From Micromonosporaceae bacterium (GTDB lineage: Bacteria > Actinomycetota > Actinomycetes > Mycobacteriales > Micromonosporaceae): DNA of 12,080 nucleotides. Location of the stretch: NCBI GenBank assembly GCA_019689695.1, contig JADGHA010000083.1, positions 1-12,080 of the forward strand, in the 5' to 3' direction. Below, piece after piece: positions 1 to 6,686 of the stretch. The translations under genes were made by a program, and so were the position numbers. The notes beneath the pieces were generated by a model, which made no database searches, had not been told where the DNA came from, and saw only the letters and a program-made list of their open reading frames with translations. Numbering within the stretch: the first letter of the stretch is position 1; every line of letters starts with the position of its first letter.

Positions 1-730
1 CGCCGTACTCCCCCTCCAGCACCCCGCACTCGATTTCCCGGCCCACGACCGCGGCCTCCACCAGCACCTTCGGGTCCACCGCGCGGGCGGTGGCGAGAGC
101 GTCGTCCAGGTCGGCCCATCCGGTCACCTTGGTGATGCCGTACGACGAGCCGGCCCGGGCCGGCTTGACGAACACGGGCAGGCCCAGCCGCTCGCGATCC
201 GCCTCGGAGAGGGAGGCGCCGGCACGCAGGACGGCGTACGGCCCGACCGGGATGCCGGAAGCCTCGGCGAGCTTCTTGGTGAACTCCTTGTCCATCGCCG
301 CCGCGGAGGCGAAGACGGTGGACCCCACGTACGGCACGCCGGCCATCTCCAGCAGGCCCTGGATGGTGCCGTCCTCCCCGTACGCCCCGTGCAGTGCGGG
401 GAACACCACGTCCACGTCGCCGAGCGCCCGAGGGCCGTCCACCGGGTCGAGCACGACCAGGCCGCGCGTGTCGGCGTCACCGGTGAGGACCACAGCCTGG
501 CCGCCGTCCGCGGTGATCTCAGGGAGCCTGCGGTCGGTGATCGCCAGCTTTTCCGGGTTGCCGTCGGTCAGCACCCAGCGGCCGGTCCGCGTGATCCCGA
601 TCGGGACCACCTCGAACTCGTCCGGATCCAGCGCGCCGAGGATGCTGCCGGCGCTCACACATGAGATGGCGTGCTCAGTACTGCGTCCACCGAACACGAC
701 GGCGACGCGCGTTTTCCGTGGGCTCGTCAC
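1..730 (-). CDS. ddl: D-alanine--D-alanine ligase, N-terminal part (cut by window edge)
   Basis: Cytoplasmic ATP-grasp ligase that joins two D-alanines for the peptidoglycan stem peptide. The frame stays open from a GTG at 730 to the window edge, giving the first 243 residues of a protein usually about 350-370 long. Visible signatures: VVFGGRSTEHAIS (residues 11-23, containing the conserved substrate-binding Glu19), HGAYGEDGTIQGLLE (114-128), PYVGS (133-137), VKPARAGSSYG (188-198) and VEAAVVGREIECGVL (224-238, ATP-grasp region). The C-terminal metal-binding residues and the omega-loop lie outside the window. No good Shine-Dalgarno precedes the GTG; instead TAAGGT sits exactly 7 nt upstream, suggesting its own leaderless promoter despite the lipoprotein gene ending only 45 nt upstream on the same strand. 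The family assignment is very secure; the start is supported by the N-terminal motif beginning about 10 residues in. Confidence 0.96.
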   Translation of the reverse strand, partial: MTSPRKTRVAVVFGGRSTEHAISCVSAGSILGALDPDEFEVVPIGITRTGRWVLTDGNPEKLAITDRRLPEITADGGQAVVLTGDADTRGLVVLDPVDGPRALGDVDVVFPALHGAYGEDGTIQGLLEMAGVPYVGSTVFASAAAMDKEFTKKLAEASGIPVGPYAVLRAGASLSEADRERLGLPVFVKPARAGSSYGITKVTGWADLDDALATARAVDPKVLVEAAVVGREIECGVLEGEYG

Positions 731-737
731 CGGGAGG

Positions 738-743
738 ACCTTA
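738..743 (-). promoter_or_regulatory. Candidate -10 element of a leaderless ddl promoter
   Basis: On the minus strand TAAGGT fits the actinobacterial TANNNT -10 pattern. It is followed by 7 nt (CCTCCCG) and then the GTG start of ddl, so transcription would begin at the start codon itself. No convincing -35 is seen 17-18 nt upstream. The absence of a good ribosome-binding site at this start supports the reading. Confidence 0.5.
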
Positions 744-775
744 CCCCCGGACGGCTGGCTTACGGTTGCCGCTCA

Positions 776-1678
776 TCAGTAGTTGAGGCCGCGATCCGGC
801 GGCGATGGCGACGCCGGCGGCACGGGCTCGAGCTGCGGGCGGCGCGGCGGCGGGGGCGCCAGGTCGCAGTACGGCAACACCTCGCTCTTGGCCAGGTCGA
901 CATCCGGAGCCAGCGCCATGAACACGGCAGTCGACTCCGTGGCTCGGCCCGGCTCGCACTTCTGCTCGTGCTCGTCCCGCCAGAAGCTGCCGCCCACGAC
1001 GGTGCCGGCAGTGTTGCGGAAGACCACGCCGACCCCGCGCGGGGTGAGCGTCCGGCAGGAGTCGGACGTCGTGGTGTAGACCACGGTCCCGGTGTACGGC
1101 TCGTCGGCATCCCTGTCCAGCGACTGCGGCCGGGCAGCCACCGCCGGAAACGTGCCGTCGTCGGCCGCCCACCGGACGGTCTCGAAGGTCACCTGCACCT
1201 CGGCGACGGTGATCCGGTCGCCTCGGGCGTCGTCGCCCACGTACGGCACGAACCCGACCGGCACCCGCTGCCCGGGGTGGATCACCGGTACCTCCACGGT
1301 CGGCTTGCCCTGGTCGTCCGGGAACGCCGGGCGCCCGTGCGCGTCGGTGTAGCCGAGGCTGACCCGCGCCCGGTACGCCACCATGGCGCTGGTGTTCTCC
1401 ACCACCGCCCCGATGCTCACTCGGTTCCGGCGTAGCCGCATCGGACCGGTGTCGGGCAGCTGAGTGAAGCCTTTCTCCACCACGCGCAGCCCACCACCCC
1501 CCGGGGCCGCGTCGGCCGGCCCGGGCGTGCCGGCCGGGGGCGCGGTCGGCACAGCACAGGCGCTGGGTTGGTCATCAACGCCGCGGCCCGACAGGGCATC
1601 ACACCCCCCGGCAGCCACGGCAAGCGCCGCGGCGGCACCCGCCGCCAGCCATCGCACTGGGCACCGCAACCCGCTCAT
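776..1678 (-). CDS. Putative secreted lipoprotein with two beta-sandwich-like segments
   Basis: A 300-residue protein with a type II-like signal peptide: RW at 9-10, a hydrophobic Ala-rich stretch (11-25) and AAGGC with lipidation candidate Cys26. The -3 position is Ala rather than Leu, so the lipobox is weak but allowed. After a Pro/Gly/Ala-rich linker (about 40-63), residues 88-170 read like an FxLYD-type beta-sandwich (IGAVVENTSAMVAYRARVSL). Residues 196-255 look like a second copy (GVGVVFRNTAGTVVGGSF) containing Cys208 and Cys241, with Cys271 near its end; these cysteines could form disulfides outside the cell. The C-terminus is Pro-rich and ends in LNY. Its ATG overlaps the upstream stop as ATGA, implying translational coupling. 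It would act at the outer face of the membrane or in the wall. The precise function is unknown; the domain likeness is inferred by eye, without a profile search. Confidence 0.75.
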   Translation of the reverse strand: MSGLRCPVRWLAAGAAAALAVAAGGCDALSGRGVDDQPSACAVPTAPPAGTPGPADAAPGGGGLRVVEKGFTQLPDTGPMRLRRNRVSIGAVVENTSAMVAYRARVSLGYTDAHGRPAFPDDQGKPTVEVPVIHPGQRVPVGFVPYVGDDARGDRITVAEVQVTFETVRWAADDGTFPAVAARPQSLDRDADEPYTGTVVYTTTSDSCRTLTPRGVGVVFRNTAGTVVGGSFWRDEHEQKCEPGRATESTAVFMALAPDVDLAKSEVLPYCDLAPPPPRRPQLEPVPPASPSPPDRGLNY

Positions 1679-2175
1679 GCCTGCCCCGCCGAAAGGTAGA
1701 TTTCCAGCCGCAGCCGCAGCACCCGTTCTCGCAGGTCACGGATGAACGCCGCGCCGGCCTCCGCGGCGCGGGCGGTGAACTCGTCCTCGCGCAGCCCCCG
1801 GGTGTCCGCCGTCACGCTCCACTGACTCAGCCCCCGTGCCAGGATCCGCACCCGCCCGTCGGCGCTGCCCCCGGTGGCCACCAAATCGTCGAAGCGCTGC
1901 CGGTACTCCCGGTCGCGTCGGCTTAGGCGCTCCCGCCGGACCGGCTCCCCGCCAGCGGCGCGAACGGCGGCCTGGTCGGCCCGGACCCGCGCCGCCCAGA
2001 GCAGGCGGCAGAGCGCTACCAGCGTCTCCTGGAGGCCCTGCTCGCTCGCGGCGGGGTAGTAGCCGGGAGCGAAGCCGATCCGCACCTCATCTCCGAGCAT
2101 CTCGCCCCAGGCCGACCCGTCCGGGACGGTGGCCCGCACCCGCACGCCGTCCAGCGCTTCGGCAAGACCGCCCAC
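1675..2175 (-). CDS. Hypothetical protein of the WXG-like cassette (166 aa)
   Basis: A soluble 166-residue protein with no signal peptide or membrane segment. The N-terminal third (about 10-62) alternates short beta-like stretches (VRVRATVPDG, EVRIGFAPGYY) with a helix (QGLQETLVALCRLLWAARVRA), an arrangement vaguely like YbaB/EbfC-type small proteins that often accompany actinobacterial type VII loci. That likeness is weak inference. The middle is strongly basic and charged (RRERLSRRDREYRQRF, about 79-94), and the C-terminal half looks helical (FTARAAEAGAAFIRDLRERVLRLRLEIYL). The GTG start at 2175 is chosen because GGAGGGAGG lies just upstream. It follows the previous gene by 15 nt and its stop overlaps the lipoprotein start by 4 nt, so it is certainly part of the same operon. 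I do not recognise a defined family. Confidence 0.75.
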   Translation of the reverse strand: MGGLAEALDGVRVRATVPDGSAWGEMLGDEVRIGFAPGYYPAASEQGLQETLVALCRLLWAARVRADQAAVRAAGGEPVRRERLSRRDREYRQRFDDLVATGGSADGRVRILARGLSQWSVTADTRGLREDEFTARAAEAGAAFIRDLRERVLRLRLEIYLSAGQA

Positions 2176-2178
2176 GAT

Positions 2179-2187
2179 CCTCCCTCC
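2179..2187 (-). promoter_or_regulatory. Strong ribosome-binding site fixing the 2175 GTG start
   Basis: Minus-strand GGAGGGAGG lies 3 nt from the GTG, with its upstream GGAGG copy at 7-nt spacing. It sits between the stop of the 311-residue gene and the next start, which supports both gene boundaries. Confidence 0.7.
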
Positions 2188-2190
2188 ACA

Positions 2191-3126
2191 TCAGCTTGCG
2201 TAGCCCAGGTAGTCGTCGCCGGTGACCGTGCGCGCAGTGGCGTCGGCGAGCGCCGGGCGGTTGGCCACGTACGCCGCCCGATCGGCTCGGACCGCATCGG
2301 CGAGTGCACGCAGCGCGCGGGCAATTCGGTCCTCGGCGCTGTTCACCTCTTCGGTCACCCGCTTGACCGCTTCGTACAGTGAGGTGAAGACCCCGGCGAC
2401 GGTGCTGCCCTGGATGGTCAGCTCGGGCGGTTCGGGCACCTCGATGGCGCTGGCGACGAGCGACGCGCCGCCGGCGACCGCGCCAGCCGCGGCCACCGCC
2501 GCGGTGCCCAGATTCGGCACAGCAGCGAGGAAGCCTGCGCCCGCCGAGACTACGGTCAGCGCAACTCTCCACTCGTGCCCGCCGCAGGTACGGTGCATGG
2601 CGTCCAGACACTTGACCGCCGCCTCGGCGACGGCGTCGATGTCATCTCGCATCTTCGCCCAGACCTCCTGCTCGGCCCGCAGCGCCGACTTGAGCGCGCT
2701 GACAATGAGAAACTGGTTCGACGCCAGCGCCGGGAAGGGGTCGATGAAGTCGGCCTTGAAGGCCATTGCCGCGCTGCCGACCCAGTCCTGGATCAGGTCC
2801 CCCGCAGTCGCCATCTTGAACAGATCCAGGTTGGCCGGGTACGGCCCATCCTCGGCGTAGATCGGATCGTCCCGCTCCGACCCGTAGCACAGCTTGTCCA
2901 GCGCCTTCTGAAGCGACTTGATCATCGGATCGAACGACCCGGGATGCGGGGTGAGCGTGAACGGCTGGAACAGGCTCGGCACCTCCACATAGCACATTCG
3001 CTGCAGCTTCGGCAGCTCCTCGCCCACCGGGTATGGCGATCCGGTCCCCATTAGCTCCCGGTAGCCCTCGCCAAACATGATGCTGCTGATTTCCCGCACG
3101 TGATTGTCCAGCTCCTCGAAGGACAT
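2191..3126 (-). CDS. WXG100/LXG-like putative type VII secretion-related protein with Gly/Ala-rich hydrophobic core
   Basis: A 311-residue protein without a signal peptide. Residues 108-180 resemble a WXG100-type helical hairpin: DWVGSAAMAF carries a WxG motif at 115-117, followed by helical segments (LIVSALKSALRAEQEVW, DDIDAVAEAAVKCLDAM). Residues 188-229 form a long Gly/Ala/Val-rich hydrophobic stretch (FLAAVPNLGTAAVAAAGAVAGG) of the glycine-zipper kind, followed by PEPPEL and a second charged helical region (250-290). Four cysteines (45, 80, 173, 181) are present. Known biology: WXG-containing proteins are commonly type VII substrates or effectors. Inference: this is a secreted or membrane-inserting effector or structural component. 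It follows the small EspC-like gene by 4 nt and precedes the 166-residue gene by 15 nt. No canonical C-terminal toxin domain is recognised. The bases are less GC-rich than in the surrounding genes. Confidence 0.75.
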   Translation of the reverse strand: MSFEELDNHVREISSIMFGEGYRELMGTGSPYPVGEELPKLQRMCYVEVPSLFQPFTLTPHPGSFDPMIKSLQKALDKLCYGSERDDPIYAEDGPYPANLDLFKMATAGDLIQDWVGSAAMAFKADFIDPFPALASNQFLIVSALKSALRAEQEVWAKMRDDIDAVAEAAVKCLDAMHRTCGGHEWRVALTVVSAGAGFLAAVPNLGTAAVAAAGAVAGGASLVASAIEVPEPPELTIQGSTVAGVFTSLYEAVKRVTEEVNSAEDRIARALRALADAVRADRAAYVANRPALADATARTVTGDDYLGYAS

Positions 3127-3130
3127 GGCG

Positions 3131-3487
3131 TCATCCCGCCCCGTCCCTGGCCCTCAGCCGACTCAGTTCCTCAGCGGCCCGCTGGTCCGCCTCTGCGTAC
3201 AACGTGATCGCCGTCCGAACCGCGGCCGCGGTGTCAATCAGGTTCTGCGCGGTCTGGCTCAGAAACGACTGGACGGCATCGCGCAGTTCGAGCCACGGCG
3301 CGTACGCCGGGCCGTTGACGCCGCCGAACTGCGGCGGGCGCGGGAAGACCGCGGCCAGACCGGCATCCGTATCGCCAACATCCACCGCAGCGGCCGCATA
3401 CACGTCGGCGACTGTCGGCAAATTGTCCGTGGCCAGCCGGTGCAGCCGGTACAGGTCCACGCCGAGCTGCGCACCGCTGTGCGGCAT
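3131..3487 (-). CDS. Small EspC/WXG100-like type VII secretion substrate candidate (118 aa)
   Basis: A helical 118-residue protein in the size range of ESX-secreted WXG100/EspC-like proteins. The N-terminal helix (about 5-35) and a C-terminal helix (about 65-112) flank a Pro/Gly-rich turn (FPRPPQFGGVNGPAYAPW, about 49-65). Near the end, YAEAD (97-101) in a helical context matches the YxxxD/E export signal of type VII substrates. There is no strict WxG, only PWLEL near the turn. The frame extends upstream to 3565, but ATG 3487 is chosen because GGGGAGG precedes it by 5 nt and the protein then starts at typical family length. It heads the four-gene cassette and ends 4 nt before the WxG protein, so the two may be a co-produced secretion pair. 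The family assignment is by pattern only. Confidence 0.72.
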   Translation of the reverse strand: MPHSGAQLGVDLYRLHRLATDNLPTVADVYAAAAVDVGDTDAGLAAVFPRPPQFGGVNGPAYAPWLELRDAVQSFLSQTAQNLIDTAAAVRTAITLYAEADQRAAEELSRLRARDGAG

Positions 3488-3641
3488 ACGCGCCTCCCCA
3501 GTCGCTACTTCGCCGTCGGCGATCAGCGGGTACGCGATGATCACGCTCCGCAGCCAACCTGACACGCAGGCTATCAGATAGGCGAAATTATCGATGTCCG
3601 GCGCAACCGGGCCTGGCCGGGCGTCGGGCGAATCGCCGAGT
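3488..3641 (-). other. Intergenic gap with candidate promoter and palindrome upstream of the WXG-like cassette
   Basis: This 154-nt gap separates the SGNH-acyltransferase stop from the EspC-like start. It holds an AT-rich island (about 3570-3600) in a very GC-rich background. On the minus strand GATAAT (3592-3587) matches the -10 consensus at 5 of 6 bases, although no good -35 is visible. The 11-bp palindrome CTATCAGATAG (3571-3581) would lie at about the transcription start, where an operator could act. The ribosome-binding site of the next gene is GGGGAGG (3499-3493). No convincing hairpin-plus-U terminator was found after the acyltransferase gene. Confidence 0.35.
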
Positions 3642-5528
3642 CTACCGGGCCAGCGCCGCCAGTTGGGGGGCGAGCCAGGGGGCGATCCACCGCTGCACCC
3701 CGGCCGGCGTGAAGTGCAGCCCGTCGCTGCGCACCCGCAAGCCCTGGATCGACCAGGTGAACTTGCCGTCCGGACAGACCCGCTTGTTCAGGTCGATGAT
3801 CGCGGGCGGTTTCGGCATGTCCGCCGCCACCTTGCGCAGCAAGGCGTTCCAGGCGTCCACTCGCGACGGTTGGTCCTCCGGGTAGAGCCCGCCGTCCGGG
3901 CGTTCGGACCGGTGCGTGTACGGCGCGGTGAGCAGCACGACCCGGGCGCCCCGGGCGCCGGCGATCTCGATGCCCTGCCGCAGCTGCCGGGTGAGGTATG
4001 CGTTGTAGTCCGGCTCCCCGACGTGCGTCCAGCGCCCGTTGAGCTTGCGGTCCATCAGCTCCCAGCGGTCGAGCAGGATCACCGCCACGTCCGGGTCGTA
4101 CTTGTTGGCCGCGGCCCGCCAGCGCCCGGGCCACCGCTCGCAGCCTTCGATGTTGGTGTGCAAGGTCCCGAGCTGCTTGATCTCCGGGAGGAGGGCGATG
4201 CCGCAGCCCTGCACCGCGGCCACAGAGACGTCCAGACCCGGCGTCCGCGGCCAGTAGGTGCCCAGCGACCAGGCAACCGAGTCGCCGAAGAAGGTCACCC
4301 GCGGCAGCTTCCCCGGCTTCCGGCCTGGCCTGCGCATCGGGGATGTCTGCGCGGGCGCGGTCGACGCCCCGGGCGCCTTGAGGACCATCGGCGACGAGGG
4401 CAGCCCCTGGACCGGCGTCATCACCACGACCACGGCCGTGACGCCGGCCATCGCGGTCACGGTCGCGGCCGGCAGGACCAGCCTCGGCAGCCTCAGGCGC
4501 CGCCGGATGGGTTGCTCGATCAGCTGGTACGAGGCGGTGGCGACCGCGATGGTGACGGCGAGCCGGAACGCGAGCAGGTTGAACCCGGACATGCCGGTGC
4601 GCTCGGCGGTGAGGAACTGGTACAGCGGCCAGTGCCACAGGTATAGGCCGTACGAGATCTGGCCGACCCAGACCAGCGCCGGCAGCGCCAGGAAGCGGGC
4701 GGTCAGCCCGCGCGGGCTCGCCACGGCGTGCGCGATCACACCCGCGACCGCGGCCGCGACGAGCAGGAAGCCACCCCGGTAGAGCCAGGCGTCGGACCCG
4801 CCGGCACGGGCCAGCGCGACCAGGAAGACGCCGCCGCCGAGCGCCCCGGCGACCGCGGCGACCCACCGCGCGAGCGGCCGGGCCGCCAGCGCGCAGCCGA
4901 CCAGCAGCGCCTGCGCCCGGGTGTCCGTGCCGAAGTACGCCCGGTCCAGGTCGACCGGGTCGTACAGCAGCGCCATCACCGCGGCCGAGGCGAGGGCGCC
5001 GGCACAGCAGGCGAGCGCCAGGAACCGCCGCGGGATCGCCAGCAACAGCAGCGGCCACAGCAGGTAGAACTGCTCCTCGATACCGAGCGACCAGGTGTGC
5101 TGCAGCGCCGAGGCGGGGGCGGTCTGGTCGAAGTAGCCGCCACCCTGGTAGATCATCCGCCAGTTGGCCACATAGGACAGTGCGGAGAGCGCGTCCCACC
5201 GCAGCCGCAGCGGGCTCTCCTCGGGCAGCAGGTAGTGCGCGCCGACCACGGTCACCACGAGCACGACCAGCAACGCCGGCAGCAGCCGCCGGGCGCGCCG
5301 GCCCCAGAACGCGGTGAGCCGGATCCGCCCGTGCCGGTCCCGCTCGGCCAGCAGCAGCGAGGTGATCAGAAAGCCGGAGAGCACGAAGAACGCGTCGACG
5401 CCGAGGAATCCGCCGGGCAGGAACGCCGCACCGTGGAACAGCAGCACCGCGATGACGGCCACCGCCCGCACGCCGTCGAGGGCCGGGCGGTAGGCGTACC
5501 CGGAGTCCGCGTGCCCGGCGAAGCTCAT
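3642..5528 (-). CDS. Membrane acyltransferase with C-terminal SGNH domain (OafA/YrhL-type)
   Basis: A 628-residue integral-membrane O-acyltransferase of the acyltransferase-3 family fused to an extracytoplasmic SGNH domain. Residues about 14-370 hold the membrane part: catalytic-type His32 (LLFHGAAF), GGFLGVDAFFVLSGFLIT (39-56), RRARRLLPALL (77-87), HTWSLGIEEQFYLLWP (144-159), SYGLYLWHWPL (292-302) and the closing EQPIRRR (338-344), with about ten hydrophobic helices. A Pro/Lys/Arg linker (about 371-408) leads to the SGNH domain: FFGDS (413-417, candidate nucleophile Ser417) and DGLHFTPAG with Asp602/His605. The block III Asn is not obvious (VILLDRWEL at 483-491). Such proteins acylate cell-envelope glycans or secreted glycosides; the acceptor here is unknown. 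ATG 5528 has GGGGGTGG upstream. It starts 33 nt after the PLP-enzyme stop, so it may be the tail of the plsC-gpsA operon. Confidence 0.92.
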   Translation of the reverse strand: MSFAGHADSGYAYRPALDGVRAVAVIAVLLFHGAAFLPGGFLGVDAFFVLSGFLITSLLLAERDRHGRIRLTAFWGRRARRLLPALLVVLVVTVVGAHYLLPEESPLRLRWDALSALSYVANWRMIYQGGGYFDQTAPASALQHTWSLGIEEQFYLLWPLLLLAIPRRFLALACCAGALASAAVMALLYDPVDLDRAYFGTDTRAQALLVGCALAARPLARWVAAVAGALGGGVFLVALARAGGSDAWLYRGGFLLVAAAVAGVIAHAVASPRGLTARFLALPALVWVGQISYGLYLWHWPLYQFLTAERTGMSGFNLLAFRLAVTIAVATASYQLIEQPIRRRLRLPRLVLPAATVTAMAGVTAVVVVMTPVQGLPSSPMVLKAPGASTAPAQTSPMRRPGRKPGKLPRVTFFGDSVAWSLGTYWPRTPGLDVSVAAVQGCGIALLPEIKQLGTLHTNIEGCERWPGRWRAAANKYDPDVAVILLDRWELMDRKLNGRWTHVGEPDYNAYLTRQLRQGIEIAGARGARVVLLTAPYTHRSERPDGGLYPEDQPSRVDAWNALLRKVAADMPKPPAIIDLNKRVCPDGKFTWSIQGLRVRSDGLHFTPAGVQRWIAPWLAPQLAALAR

Positions 5529-5561
5529 ACGCCACCCCCAGAAACGGGCGCAACGTACCCC

Positions 5562-6686
5562 TCAGCCGGTGCCGGAAACCTTGTCCAGGGCGCCGCCTAT
5601 GTCGGCGACCAGGTCGGCGGCGTCCTCGCATCCGCAGGACAGCCGCAGGAAGCCCTCGCTGACGTCGTCACCCCATTGGGCGCGACGGTCGGCGGTGGTG
5701 TGCAGGCCGCCGAACGAGGTCGCGGCGGCGACCAGGCGGGAGGCGGCCAGGAACCGGGCCACGTGCTCGGCGGAGCGCAGCTCGAACGAGACCACCCCGG
5801 GGATACGCCGCATCTGCCGCTGGGCCAGCGGGTACGCCGGGTCGCTGGGCAGACCGGGCCAGCGCAGCCTGGTCACTTCCGGGTGCTGGGCCAGCGCCGC
5901 CGCGACCGCGGCCGCGTTGGCGGACTGCCGGGCCAGCCGGAGGTCCAGTGTGGCCAGTGAACGGTGGGCGAGCCACGCCTCGAAGGGGCCGGGGATACCT
6001 CCGGTCTGGTTGCGCCAGGTGCGCAGTGCCTCCAGCAGCGCGGCGTCGCGGGTGGCCGCGTACCCCAGCAGCAGGTCGGAGTGGCCGGTCAGCGCCTTCG
6101 TCCCGGAGGCGAGCACCACGTCGGCGCCGAGGTCCAGCGGGCGCTGGCCGAGCGGGGTGGCGGTGGTGTTGTCGACCGCGACGAGCGCTCCGGCGGCATG
6201 CGCCGCCTCGGCGAGCGCGGCCAGGTCACACACGTCCAGGCCGGGGTTGGCCGGCGTCTCCAGCAGGACCAGCCGTACCCCGTCGAAGGGCGGGTACGGG
6301 CCGGCGGTGGGGGCCAGCCGCACCGACACGCCGAGCCGGTCCAGTGTGGACCGGGCGAATGCGCGCACCGCGTAGTAGCCGTCCGCAGGCAGCAGGACCG
6401 TGTCGCCCGGACGCAGGACGGCCAGTAGTAAGCCGGTGATCGCGGCCTGGCCGGAGGCGAAGGTCAGGCACGAACCGCCCTCCAGCGAGCCGATCGCGTC
6501 CTCCAGGCGGCGCCGGGTCGGGTTGTCCGACCGGCCGTAGCCGTCCGGCGCGGCCGCCGGCCCGGCCACGGGATCCAGATGGTACGGCGCGGCGAAGACC
6601 GGCCCGGGCAGGAACGGCTCGCCGGGCACCGGCTCGGGCAGCCCGGCGTGGACCGCCCGGGTGCCGTCGCCGTACGCCGTGCTCAT
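5562..6686 (-). CDS. Cystathionine gamma-lyase-like PLP-dependent enzyme (Cys/Met metabolism family)
   Basis: A 374-residue fold-type I PLP enzyme, normal family length. Signatures: YGRSDNPTRRRLE (50-62, the cofactor/substrate-binding Y-x-R-x-x-NPT region of the partner subunit), FASGQAA (76-82, PLP phosphate binding), ETPANPGLDVCD (143-154), VDNTTATPL (171-179) and ASGTKALTGHSD (193-204) with the PLP Schiff-base lysine Lys197. Expected reaction: alpha,gamma-elimination on cystathionine in transsulfuration, in the cytosol. Oddity: the usual SLGG-x-E segment near the end, whose Glu contacts substrate in cystathionine gamma-lyases and synthases, here reads SFGGLHTT with His329, so substrate specificity is not certain. 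The start is the ATG overlapping the gpsA stop by 4 nt; the open frame upstream belongs to gpsA's opposite register. It is translationally coupled to gpsA. Confidence 0.9.
   Translation of the reverse strand: MSTAYGDGTRAVHAGLPEPVPGEPFLPGPVFAAPYHLDPVAGPAAAPDGYGRSDNPTRRRLEDAIGSLEGGSCLTFASGQAAITGLLLAVLRPGDTVLLPADGYYAVRAFARSTLDRLGVSVRLAPTAGPYPPFDGVRLVLLETPANPGLDVCDLAALAEAAHAAGALVAVDNTTATPLGQRPLDLGADVVLASGTKALTGHSDLLLGYAATRDAALLEALRTWRNQTGGIPGPFEAWLAHRSLATLDLRLARQSANAAAVAAALAQHPEVTRLRWPGLPSDPAYPLAQRQMRRIPGVVSFELRSAEHVARFLAASRLVAAATSFGGLHTTADRRAQWGDDVSEGFLRLSCGCEDAADLVADIGGALDKVSGTG

Noticed and set aside
741..776. An 11-codon ORF (MSGNRKPAVRG) starting on the lipoprotein stop as TGATG and ending just before ddl
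   Set aside because: There is no ribosome-binding site and no attenuator-like composition, and its TAA falls in the ddl -10 candidate, so it is most likely chance.
3488..3565. Longer N-terminus for the EspC-like gene starting at 3565
   Set aside because: The extra 26 residues have no family-like pattern, whereas ATG 3487 has a good ribosome-binding site at proper spacing.
3605..3640. GC-rich inverted repeats (CCGG...CCGG, GGCGAATCGCC) after the acyltransferase gene as a terminator
   Set aside because: Stems are only 4-5 bp, with no U-tract in either direction, and such repeats are expected by chance at this GC.
4728..5960. Long plus-strand frame opposite the acyltransferase and PLP-enzyme genes
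   Set aside because: Gln/Arg/Pro-rich low-complexity translation with no start signals; it mirrors third-position GC bias of the real minus-strand genes.
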